A stretch of DNA of 64,000 nucleotides from contig NZ_JAODTZ010000016.1 of assembly GCF_025399795.1 (NCBI RefSeq), positions 1 to 64,000 of the forward strand, written 5' to 3'. Both the position numbers and the translations under genes were made by a program. Origin of the DNA: Streptomyces rhizosphaerihabitans (GTDB lineage Bacteria > Actinomycetota > Actinomycetes > Streptomycetales > Streptomycetaceae). Below the pieces are notes generated by a model. That model ran no database searches. It saw nothing but the letters and a program-made list of their open reading frames with translations, and was not told the origin of the DNA. Shown here piece after piece: positions 8,324 to 15,080 of this stretch. The stretch's first letter is position 1; each line of letters begins with the position of its first letter.

Positions 8324-9211
8324 ATGGAGATCGATCCCGCCGCCTCCCGCGCGGTACTCAAGCGTGAGAGAGTCCGTGACACGATCCTCGAACTCATCGA
8401 GGAACGCCGCCCCGGCGACGCCATCCCCTCCGAGCGCGCTCTGTGCGCCCAGCTCGGGGTGTCCCGGCCCACTTTGCGGGCGGCTGTGGATCAACTCGTG
8501 GTCGCCGGACTCCTGGTGCGTGAACACGGACGAGGCATGTTCGTGGCCGCCGAGAAGATCACCCAGGAACTGGTCCCGGACCGACAGACCTTCAGCCTGC
8601 CCCAGGCCGCGGGCACATGGACCAGCCGGCTCCTGGAGTTCAGCACCCTGTCCGCCGGTGCTCGCGTGGGCCGCAGGCTGCGCATCTCGCCCGCGGCCCG
8701 CATCCGGTACGTGGCACGGCTCCGGCTGGTCGACGGCTCGCCCATGGCCATCGAGTACCTGCACGTCCCCGCCGACCTCGTGCCCGACCTGACCAGTGAC
8801 GAACTGGAGAACGGCGACCTGTACGAGCACCTCGGCGAGCGGCACGGAATCCAGGTCAGTGAGGCGGTCCAGTCGATCGAGCCCACGGTGGTGACCCGCG
8901 ACGAGGCAGGCTTGCTCGACGTGCCGGAGCTGTCCCCGGCCCTGCTGTTCGAGCGCCTCACCTCGGACGCCCTGGGCCGACCGGTGGAGTATGTCCACTC
9001 GATCTACCGCGGAGACCGCTACCGCATCGTCTCCCGGCTGGCACTCGGCCCGCGGTCCGGGCACCCGGCGCCCCGCGACGGGCACCACCCCGGTATCCCG
9101 CCGGGAGACTTCCTGCCGGGCGAACCCGTCACCTTCTCCACCCGCGGCGTGGTGGCCGGCGGCCCCTTCGGACACACCGGCGGTCGAGGTGAGGGCGGCC
9201 CCGCAACCTGA
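8324..9211 (+). CDS. GntR family regulator with UTRA domain (HutC subfamily)
   Basis: 295-residue regulator. Residues about 10-75 are a GntR winged helix (IPSERALCAQLGVSRPTLRAAVDQLVVAGLLVREHGRGMFV). Residues about 90-245 match a UTRA effector domain, with MAIEYLHVP and the closing YVHSIYRGDRYRI. UTRA proteins of this group bind sugar phosphates or other small ligands and release DNA. The last 45 residues are a Pro/Gly-rich extension not usual for the family. Start at 8324 because the helix-turn-helix begins shortly after; the ribosome site is weak (GAGAG). It most likely controls the divergent CBM3-GH16 gene through the ACCAGTTGG repeats. Confidence 0.85.
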   Translation: MEIDPAASRAVLKRERVRDTILELIEERRPGDAIPSERALCAQLGVSRPTLRAAVDQLVVAGLLVREHGRGMFVAAEKITQELVPDRQTFSLPQAAGTWTSRLLEFSTLSAGARVGRRLRISPAARIRYVARLRLVDGSPMAIEYLHVPADLVPDLTSDELENGDLYEHLGERHGIQVSEAVQSIEPTVVTRDEAGLLDVPELSPALLFERLTSDALGRPVEYVHSIYRGDRYRIVSRLALGPRSGHPAPRDGHHPGIPPGDFLPGEPVTFSTRGVVAGGPFGHTGGRGEGGPAT

Positions 9212-9299
9212 CAGCGGGCCCACGACGTGACAGCGGCGGAAGGCCGAAGCCCTCACCGACGCGGGACCGAAACCTCTGACCGGCGCCAGGCCGAACCTC

Positions 9300-10073
9300 T
9301 CACCGGCTCCAGGCCGGCGGACGCTTCTCGGTGAACGCCTGGGCGCCCTCGGTGGCTGCGACGGTGGTGAAGACCGGTGCACTCAGGGGATCCTGGACGG
9401 CGTACGCAGAGTGGTCGTCGAGGCCGCGGGTGTCCTGGACGATCCGCTTCGTGATGTGGACGGCGTCGCGGGAGTGGGTCTGGACGCGTTCGGCCAGGGT
9501 GAGCGCCGCGTCGAGGGCTCCGCCTTCGGGGGTGAGCTGGTTGACGAGCCCGTACCGGGCCGCGTCCGGAGCGGGCAGGGCGGTCGCGGTCAGCAGCATC
9601 TCCATGGCCACGTGGTAAGGGAGCCGTCCCGGGAGGCGGACGGCCCCGCCCTCGGCCGCGACGAGCCCCCGGGCGACTTCGGGCAGGGCGAAGAACGCCG
9701 TGTCGGAAGCGGTGATGAGGTCGCAGGCGAGGGCGAGTTCGAATCCGCCGGCGACGGCCGCGCCCTCGACGGCGGCGATGAGAGGTTTGCGGATGCGGGC
9801 GCGGGTCAGTCCGGCGAGCCCTCGGTCCGCGACCAGCGGAACGCCTTCGCCGGGGAAGGCCTTGAGGTCCATCCCCGAACAGAAGTGGCCGCCCGCTCCG
9901 GTCAGGATGCCGACGGACAGGGACGGTTCGGACTCCAGGCGCGTGAGGGCCGAGTCCAGGGCGCCGGCCAGTGCCCGGTCGACGGCGTTGCGGACGCGGG
10001 GCCTGTTGAGCGTGATGAGCAGGACGCCGGGGCGTGGTTCGGCCGTCATCACTGCGGGGTCATGGCTGTCCAT
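9300..10073 (-). CDS. Enoyl-CoA hydratase/isomerase (crotonase family)
   Basis: 257-residue crotonase-fold protein acting on acyl-CoA thioesters. The oxyanion-hole segments are GGHFCSGMDLKAF (near residue 65) and VEGAAVAGGFELALACD (near residue 105), with PEVARGLVAAEGGAVRLP at the second active-site position. The first Glu position (GGFEL) is kept, and the second region follows the EchA pattern with VAAEGG. It could be a hydratase or isomerase; CoA substrate unknown. The ATG at 10073 has CCAGGAG upstream. The P450 gene lies 154 bases upstream on the same strand and the two may be co-transcribed. Confidence 0.85.
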   Translation of the reverse strand: MDSHDPAVMTAEPRPGVLLITLNRPRVRNAVDRALAGALDSALTRLESEPSLSVGILTGAGGHFCSGMDLKAFPGEGVPLVADRGLAGLTRARIRKPLIAAVEGAAVAGGFELALACDLITASDTAFFALPEVARGLVAAEGGAVRLPGRLPYHVAMEMLLTATALPAPDAARYGLVNQLTPEGGALDAALTLAERVQTHSRDAVHITKRIVQDTRGLDDHSAYAVQDPLSAPVFTTVAATEGAQAFTEKRPPAWSR

Positions 10074-10227
10074 ACGGTGTGCTCCTGGTCCGGGGATGTT
10101 CGCAAGGAAGGGCGGGCGGGGCGGGCGGACACGTATCAGCCAGGCGGCCAGGCGGCCACGCGGGCGAGCCGGATCGCCGGGCGGGTGCGCGGGCTTGCGG
10201 GCCCGCGCGCCCGCGGGAAAGGTCGGG

Positions 10228-11469
10228 TCAGATCCGTACGACGGGCAGCGCGGCCAGTCCGCGCATCACCCGGGCCGGTCGCCAGGGGAGTTCGTCGTCG
10301 GGCTTGGCCAACTGCACCTGGCCCAGACGCTGGAGCAGCAGGGGAAAGGCGACGGCGCCTTCGAGCCGGGCCAGGGCGGCCCCGATGCAGAAGTGGGGGC
10401 CGTAGCCGAAGGCGAGATGGTCATTGGGCGTTCGGCCCACATCGAGCCGGTCGGCGTCCGGGAAGCGGGCCTCGTCACGGTTGGCGGAGCCGATCAGGAG
10501 GCTGACGATGTCCCCCTCGCCGATCGACCGACCGTGCAGGCCGATCGGTTCGGCGGCGCACCGGAACGTCGCGTCCCGTACCGGGGAGTCGTAGCGGAGC
10601 AGCTCCTCGACCGCCGTGCCGACAAGCTCCGGGCCGGCTTCCGGTCCCGTCAGCCGGGCGGCCTGGTCCGGGTTCCGGAGCAGCGCGAGCATGCCGTCGC
10701 CGATGAGGTTCATGGTGGTGTCGTGGCCGACCAGCAACAGGAGGTACGCGGTCGAGCGCAGCTCCTCCTCGCTCATCGCGCCGCTGTGGTCGCCGGCCCG
10801 TACCAGAGCACCCAGCAGGTCCACTGCGCTGCTCGCACCGCCGGTTCGTTTGCCGGCGATCAGGCGGTCGAGGAGGGCATGCAGATCCTCTTCCACCCGG
10901 GCCGGATCCCGGCCCGGAGCGGGCGCGATCGTGGCCATGAGGGTGTCCCGGGTCGCCGCGTTGTCGAGTTCCTCGGGGACACCGAGGATCGCGCAGATCA
11001 TCCGGAAGGTGAGAGGCGCCGCGAATGCCGCGATCACATCGACGTGGGTGTCGTGCTCGATCCGGTCCAGCAGGTGGTTGGCGGTGTCCGTGATGAAGGG
11101 TTTCAACCGGGCGATACGGCGGGGCACGAACGCCGCGTTCACCAGGGTCCGCAGACGGGTGTGGTCCGGGGGGTCGGCGTGGACCAGATGCCGGTTCAGC
11201 CCGGCCGGCCCCGGAACGTATCCGGGCACCCGGCCCGGGTCCTTGCTCAGCCGTCCATCGGTCAACAGGGCTCGGACGTCCGCGTAGCGGGAGATCTGCC
11301 ACACGGTGGGCCGGCCGGGCCTGCGGTCCGCGTGAGCGGGCGCATGCCGGCGCAGCCAGGCGAAGTAGGGATACGGATCCCGCACCCGCGTGGCCAGCAG
11401 GCCAGGGGGCGGGGACGGTACGCGGGGAGCGGGCACGCTGGCTCCGGACTCGATGATCGACAAGGACAT
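10228..11469 (-). CDS. Cytochrome P450
   Basis: 413-residue soluble bacterial P450. The heme ligand loop is FGYGPHFCIGAALARLE with Cys near residue 360. The I-helix oxygen-activation motif is LVGHDTT near residue 245, and the K-helix ExxR is EELLR. A conserved HADPPDHTRLR segment lies near residue 95. Overall it resembles CYP107-like hydroxylases. No ferredoxin gene is adjacent, so electron donors must come from elsewhere. The enoyl-CoA hydratase gene follows on the same strand, which could mean a small modification or degradation pathway. Substrate not predictable. Confidence 0.9.
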   Translation of the reverse strand: MSLSIIESGASVPAPRVPSPPPGLLATRVRDPYPYFAWLRRHAPAHADRRPGRPTVWQISRYADVRALLTDGRLSKDPGRVPGYVPGPAGLNRHLVHADPPDHTRLRTLVNAAFVPRRIARLKPFITDTANHLLDRIEHDTHVDVIAAFAAPLTFRMICAILGVPEELDNAATRDTLMATIAPAPGRDPARVEEDLHALLDRLIAGKRTGGASSAVDLLGALVRAGDHSGAMSEEELRSTAYLLLLVGHDTTMNLIGDGMLALLRNPDQAARLTGPEAGPELVGTAVEELLRYDSPVRDATFRCAAEPIGLHGRSIGEGDIVSLLIGSANRDEARFPDADRLDVGRTPNDHLAFGYGPHFCIGAALARLEGAVAFPLLLQRLGQVQLAKPDDELPWRPARVMRGLAALPVVRI

Positions 11470-11840
11470 CGCGCCAACGCCCGGACGTGCCCGAAGGGTG
11501 CGGAAACCATCGGAATTCCGCGCGACTGGAGAGCCAGGATCGCCCCGACGGGTCAGTCCGTCCTGTGGGCTCGGGGGCGGTATCCGTCCGACGCGACGGA
11601 GCGTGGCCCCTCGGCTAGGGTGATGTGGACGACGTGCTCATTCCGGTCATTTCGTGCTGCCGACCGACCCGCCGCCTCTCGTGCGTCTGCCGCTTGTTCG
11701 TGGCGTGTCAGGAATGCCTTGAGGGCTGTCGCTGGGATTCGCTGCCGTACGCCTCGGCGGCGGCGCCATCGCCGAGGCGGCGCGGACACCGACATCGTGT
11801 GAAGCGTGGAATTCCGGACCAGATGCGAGAGGAACCACCC
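11470..11840. other. Gene-free spacer between P450 and hydrolase
   Basis: 371 bases between divergent genes, expected to hold both promoters. I see no confident gene. A minus-strand frame ending at 11553 from an ATG near 11796 would give about 80 Arg/Ala-rich residues. It has no motif I recognise and I do not call it. Confidence 0.5.
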
Positions 11841-12668
11841 ATGCCCTTCGCCACCGCCAAGGACGGCACGCAGATCTTCTACAAGGACTGGGGATCGGGC
11901 CAACCGGTCGTCTTCTCCCACGGCTGGCCGCTGACCGCGGATGCCTGGGACCCCCAGATGAAGGTGATGGCGGACAACGGCTTCCGGGCCGTCGCCCACG
12001 ACCGGCGCGGCGGCGGGCGCTCCGGCCAGACCTGGGACGGCAACAATCTCGACACGTACGCCGACGACCTGGCGGCGGTCATCGAAGCGCTCGACCTCCA
12101 GGATGTCATCCTGGTCGGCCACTCGACGGGCGGTGGCGAGGTCACCCGCTACATCGGCCGGCACGGCACCGGCCGGGTGGCCAAGGCGGTCCTGGTCGGC
12201 GCGATCCCGCCGCTCATGCTCAAGACGGACCAGAACCCCGAAGGTCTGCCGATCGACGTCTTCGACGAGATCCGCAAGGGCGTGGAGACCGACCGGTCGC
12301 AGTACTACCAGGACCTCAGCGGCCCGTTCTACGGCGCCAACCGTGACGGGTCGACCGTCACCCAGGGGACGCGGGACGAGTTCTGGCTCTGGGGAATGAC
12401 CGTGGGCATCAAGGGTGCCTACGACTGCGTCAAGGCCTTCTCCGAGACCGACCTCACCGAAGACCTCAAGAAGATCGACGTACCCACCCTCATCGTGCAC
12501 GGAGACGACGACCAGATCGTCCCCATCGTGGCTTCCGGCGACAAGTCCTCGAAGCTCGTCAAGGACGTGGTCTACAAGGTGTACCCGGGCGCTCCCCACG
12601 GCCTCGCCATGGTGCCCGAGTTCGCCGAGGTGTTCAACGCCGACCTCCTGGAGTTCGCCCGCGGTTGA
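11841..12668 (+). CDS. Alpha/beta hydrolase, non-heme haloperoxidase type
   Basis: 275-residue alpha/beta hydrolase of the cofactor-free haloperoxidase/esterase group. The nucleophile elbow is GHSTGGG (Ser near residue 95). The acid is in HGDDDQIVP and the His in GAPHGLA near the C-terminus, completing a Ser-Asp-His triad. The N-terminal DWGSGQPVVFSHGWPL is typical of bromo/chloroperoxidase-like members, which make peracids or hydrolyse esters. GAGAGGAA precedes the ATG at 11841. There is no signal peptide. It is followed by two strong hairpins, so it is likely monocistronic. The natural substrate is unknown. Confidence 0.88.
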   Translation: MPFATAKDGTQIFYKDWGSGQPVVFSHGWPLTADAWDPQMKVMADNGFRAVAHDRRGGGRSGQTWDGNNLDTYADDLAAVIEALDLQDVILVGHSTGGGEVTRYIGRHGTGRVAKAVLVGAIPPLMLKTDQNPEGLPIDVFDEIRKGVETDRSQYYQDLSGPFYGANRDGSTVTQGTRDEFWLWGMTVGIKGAYDCVKAFSETDLTEDLKKIDVPTLIVHGDDDQIVPIVASGDKSSKLVKDVVYKVYPGAPHGLAMVPEFAEVFNADLLEFARG

Positions 12669-12674
12669 ACCAGC

Positions 12675-12700
12675 GGCCTCCTGACAGCACGCGGGAGGCC
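12675..12700 (+). terminator. First hairpin after the haloperoxidase gene
   Basis: A perfect 7-bp stem (GGCCTCC with GGAGGCC) around a 12-base loop begins 6 bases after the stop codon. Confidence 0.5.
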
Positions 12701-12711
12701 GGCCCACAGGA

Positions 12712-12758
12712 CCGAACAGGCGGTCCGGCGCCGAGAGACGCCCGGACCGCTTGTTCGG
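12712..12758 (+). terminator. Second, longer hairpin after the haloperoxidase gene
   Basis: Two 17-base arms with one mismatch surround a 13-base loop. Together with the hairpin just before it, this forms a strong tandem terminator region and separates the hydrolase from the truncated gene that follows. Confidence 0.65.
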
Positions 12759-12880
12759 CACGTGCCGGGCGCGGACAGGCGCGGTGAAGATCCGGCGAAG
12801 CGGCCCGTCGCACGCGTCGCGGCCGATCGAGCGCAACGGACCGGGGCGCATGCGTAGTGCCCCGGAGGCATAGTCGATAA

Positions 12881-13462
12881 GTCCCCCAGGGGGGAGGGAA
12901 CAGATTCCTCCGGAGCAGAGCATTCGACACGGTCGCCGCCGCCGTGCTCGCCGACAAGGCGGAGGCCGTGGTCTACGGCGGTTCCTCACCGCACCGGGCC
13001 GCCCGGTGCGCCCGCGCGCTGGAACAGGCCGGTTTCCGGGGCGCGCGGATGGGACCGGAACCGATCCTGGAGGCCGCGTTCATCGAGGAGGCGGGCCGGG
13101 CGGCCGAGGGCTGGGTGATCTGCACGACCTACGTCGACCCGGCCGAACTCCCCGCCGCGGCCCGCTTTGTGACGGCGTACAAGAAGCGCTTCGGCGTACG
13201 CACCGTCGAGCGCTTCGCCGTCGAGGCGTACGACGCGCTGAACTTCGTCGCTCAAGGCCTGCGCGAACTGGGCGGCACCGGGGTCGAACGGGGCGCCATG
13301 GTGCACAGACTCCGCACGTCCACGTACAAGGGGCTGGCCAAGACCATCCAATTCGACCCGGTCACCGACCAGTTCCACTGGGTCAACGGCCTCTTCCTGC
13401 ACCGCGTGCAGAACGGGACCTCGCACTTCCTGGGCCGCTACGACCAGCTCAAGAAGGCCTGA
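12881..13462 (+). pseudogene. 3' remnant of a periplasmic-binding-protein-like ligand-binding domain
   Basis: The open frame runs from after a stop at 12878-12880 to 13462. From about 12923 it reads AFDTVAAAVLADKAEAVVYGG, as in the second lobe of branched-chain amino-acid-type binding domains (Peripla_BP_6), ending NGTSHFLGRYDQLKKA. No signal peptide, first lobe or proper start precedes it; the first usable start is GTG at 12944, inside the fold. Streptomyces encode Ser/Thr kinases fused to such domains, and the C-terminus resembles those. I read it as the last third of such a gene, cut by an old deletion. A 172-residue product from 12944 is possible but unlikely to fold normally. Confidence 0.6.
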
Positions 13463-13547
13463 TCCGGGGCCTGCCTCGCGGTCCTGCCCAGTCACGTGCG
13501 CCACGGCCGCCGCCAGGCCCTCCCCGGCGCTGCGGAGGTGGGCCGCC

Positions 13548-14453
13548 TCAGTCCGTCAGTCGCGCGAGGGCCAGTGCGTGGGCGCGGTCGAGGGCGTCGG
13601 CGGCGGCGCAGGCGATGTCCGGCTCCACACCGGTGCCCTCCCAGTTGGTACCGGAGACGGGGTTGACCGCGCGGCCGACCGGAACAGTGGCTTCCAGGTG
13701 CGGGTGCACCGTCCAGCCCTCACGCGGGTGCGCCCCGCCTCCGGTGCGCTCGCCGACGACGACGGCCCGGCCGAGCTGCTGCAGGTCGTACGACAGCTCC
13801 TCGGCGGCGGAGAAGGTGCGGCCGCTGGTCAGCACGTACAACGGCTTGGTGCCGCCGAAGCGCGGGCCCGGCACGTGCGCGGGGCTCCAGGACTGCTCGC
13901 AGCGGTCGCCGTCCCGCCAGTGCATGGTGTTGAGGTGGGTGCGCGCATCCAGCAGGTGACCGCAGACGAAGGCGACCGTGTCCGGGTCACCGCCCAGGCT
14001 GCCGCGAAGGTCCACGATCAGCGCACGGGCAGGTGCGGCCAGAGCGAGCGCGGCCCCCAGCGGCTCGGCCGCCCACTCCAGCGGAAACAGCGCCGGCGCC
14101 AGCTCGACCACGGCCACCCCGCCATCGAGCGACTCCACCCGGGGTACGCCGCCCAGCGAGGCGTCGAAGTCCCGGCGCATGGCCGCCAGAGCCGCCGCCC
14201 CCTGCTCCGCGGGCACCGGGTCGGCGTGGTACTTCAGCCTCAAGTGCCTGTCGCCGTTGACGGATTGAAGGTCCGCGGTGACCAGCCTGCCGAGCTCTTC
14301 GGCGCTGTCGACGTCGTAGGCCCCCTCGGTGAGGCGCTCTCGCAACAGTCCCGCGAGCCGCTCGGCTGTGTCCGGGAAGACGTAGTGCTCGGTCAGGAGT
14401 CGGGCCGTTTCCTCGATGACAGGGGCGGACCGCAGCTGCGTCGGAGTCGTCAT
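13548..14453 (-). CDS. S41 family peptidase-like protein
   Basis: 301 residues resembling the C-terminal-processing (tail-specific) S41 peptidases of the retinoid-binding-protein-like type. An N-terminal helical segment (ETARLLTEHYVFPDTAERL) precedes the protease core. The core holds IVDLRGSLGGDPDTVAFV, then LYVLTSGRTFSAAEELSYDL with the probable catalytic Ser in TFSAAEE. It ends with a PVSGTNWEGTGVEPDI loop, typical of the family. There is no signal peptide and no PDZ domain, so it is probably cytosolic. It is divergent from an ArsR regulator with a short shared promoter region holding an inverted repeat, which suggests regulation by that protein. Confidence 0.82.
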   Translation of the reverse strand: MTTPTQLRSAPVIEETARLLTEHYVFPDTAERLAGLLRERLTEGAYDVDSAEELGRLVTADLQSVNGDRHLRLKYHADPVPAEQGAAALAAMRRDFDASLGGVPRVESLDGGVAVVELAPALFPLEWAAEPLGAALALAAPARALIVDLRGSLGGDPDTVAFVCGHLLDARTHLNTMHWRDGDRCEQSWSPAHVPGPRFGGTKPLYVLTSGRTFSAAEELSYDLQQLGRAVVVGERTGGGAHPREGWTVHPHLEATVPVGRAVNPVSGTNWEGTGVEPDIACAAADALDRAHALALARLTD

Positions 14454-14478
14454 GGCAGGGAGTAGAACATCGTCCTTG

Positions 14479-14508
14479 CGAAAGCGTCAAGAGAGTTAGA
14501 CACTTTCG
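14479..14508. promoter_or_regulatory. Inverted repeat between S41 and arsR genes
   Basis: CGAAAGCGTC and GACACTTTCG form 10-base arms with one mismatch around a 10-base spacer. The right arm ends 2 bases before the ArsR ATG, and the whole site fits in the 57-base divergent spacer. It is a probable ArsR operator for both genes. No clear ribosome site precedes the ArsR start, so that mRNA may be leaderless. Confidence 0.6.
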
Positions 14509-14510
14509 GA

Positions 14511-15056
14511 ATGCACGATCAGCCTCCCAGTCCGCAGCCCCCCGAGGAGCTCCAGGAGATCGGCGCGCCCGAGCAGTTCGCGGCGCTCGCCCATCCCCTG
14601 CGTCAGCGGCTCCTCTTCGTCCTCGGCCACCGGCCCGCCACCATCAGCCAGCTCGCGGCGCACCTCGACGCGAGGAAGGGCAACGTGGCCCATCACCTCA
14701 AAGTGCTGCGGGAAGCCGGGCTGGTCCACATCGCCGAGACCCGCCGGGTTCGTGGCGGAACCGAGCACTACTACCAGCGCACGGCCCGCCGCATGGTCGT
14801 CGCCGAACCCCGGGCGGACGGCACGGCGGCGATGCTGGCGGCGGTCGCCCAGGAACTGCAACGGTCGCCCGCGGAAATTCTTTTGACGCTGCGTCACCTT
14901 CGACTCGGCCCCGCGAAAGCACAACAGCTCGCCGAGACCCTCGCCCGACTGGTCGACGAATCCGAGGAGGACGGAGAGGACCAGCCCATGCACAGCGTGC
15001 TGGTGACGCTGTATCAGCAGGCCGCCCGGCCGGCCGGCACCGACAGTGCCCCCTAG
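14511..15056 (+). CDS. ArsR-type winged-helix regulator
   Basis: 181-residue regulator. A winged helix spans about residues 20-95 (FAALAHPLRQRLLFVLGHRP, then NVAHHLKVLREAGLVHIAETRR and a wing RVRGGTEHYY). The C-terminal 80 residues are helical and acidic. No metal-site Cys pair is visible, so it is probably not a metal sensor. It is divergent from the S41 peptidase gene and likely represses both through the inverted repeat at 14479-14508. It is convergent with the SpoIIE phosphatase gene downstream. Confidence 0.83.
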   Translation: MHDQPPSPQPPEELQEIGAPEQFAALAHPLRQRLLFVLGHRPATISQLAAHLDARKGNVAHHLKVLREAGLVHIAETRRVRGGTEHYYQRTARRMVVAEPRADGTAAMLAAVAQELQRSPAEILLTLRHLRLGPAKAQQLAETLARLVDESEEDGEDQPMHSVLVTLYQQAARPAGTDSAP

Positions 15057-15080
15057 CCGAGGTGCCTCCGGTACCCCGCC

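Noticed and set aside
11553..11796. Small minus-strand ORF between P450 and hydrolase
   Set aside because: Basic, motif-free, lacking a clear ribosome site; left as an uncalled spacer.
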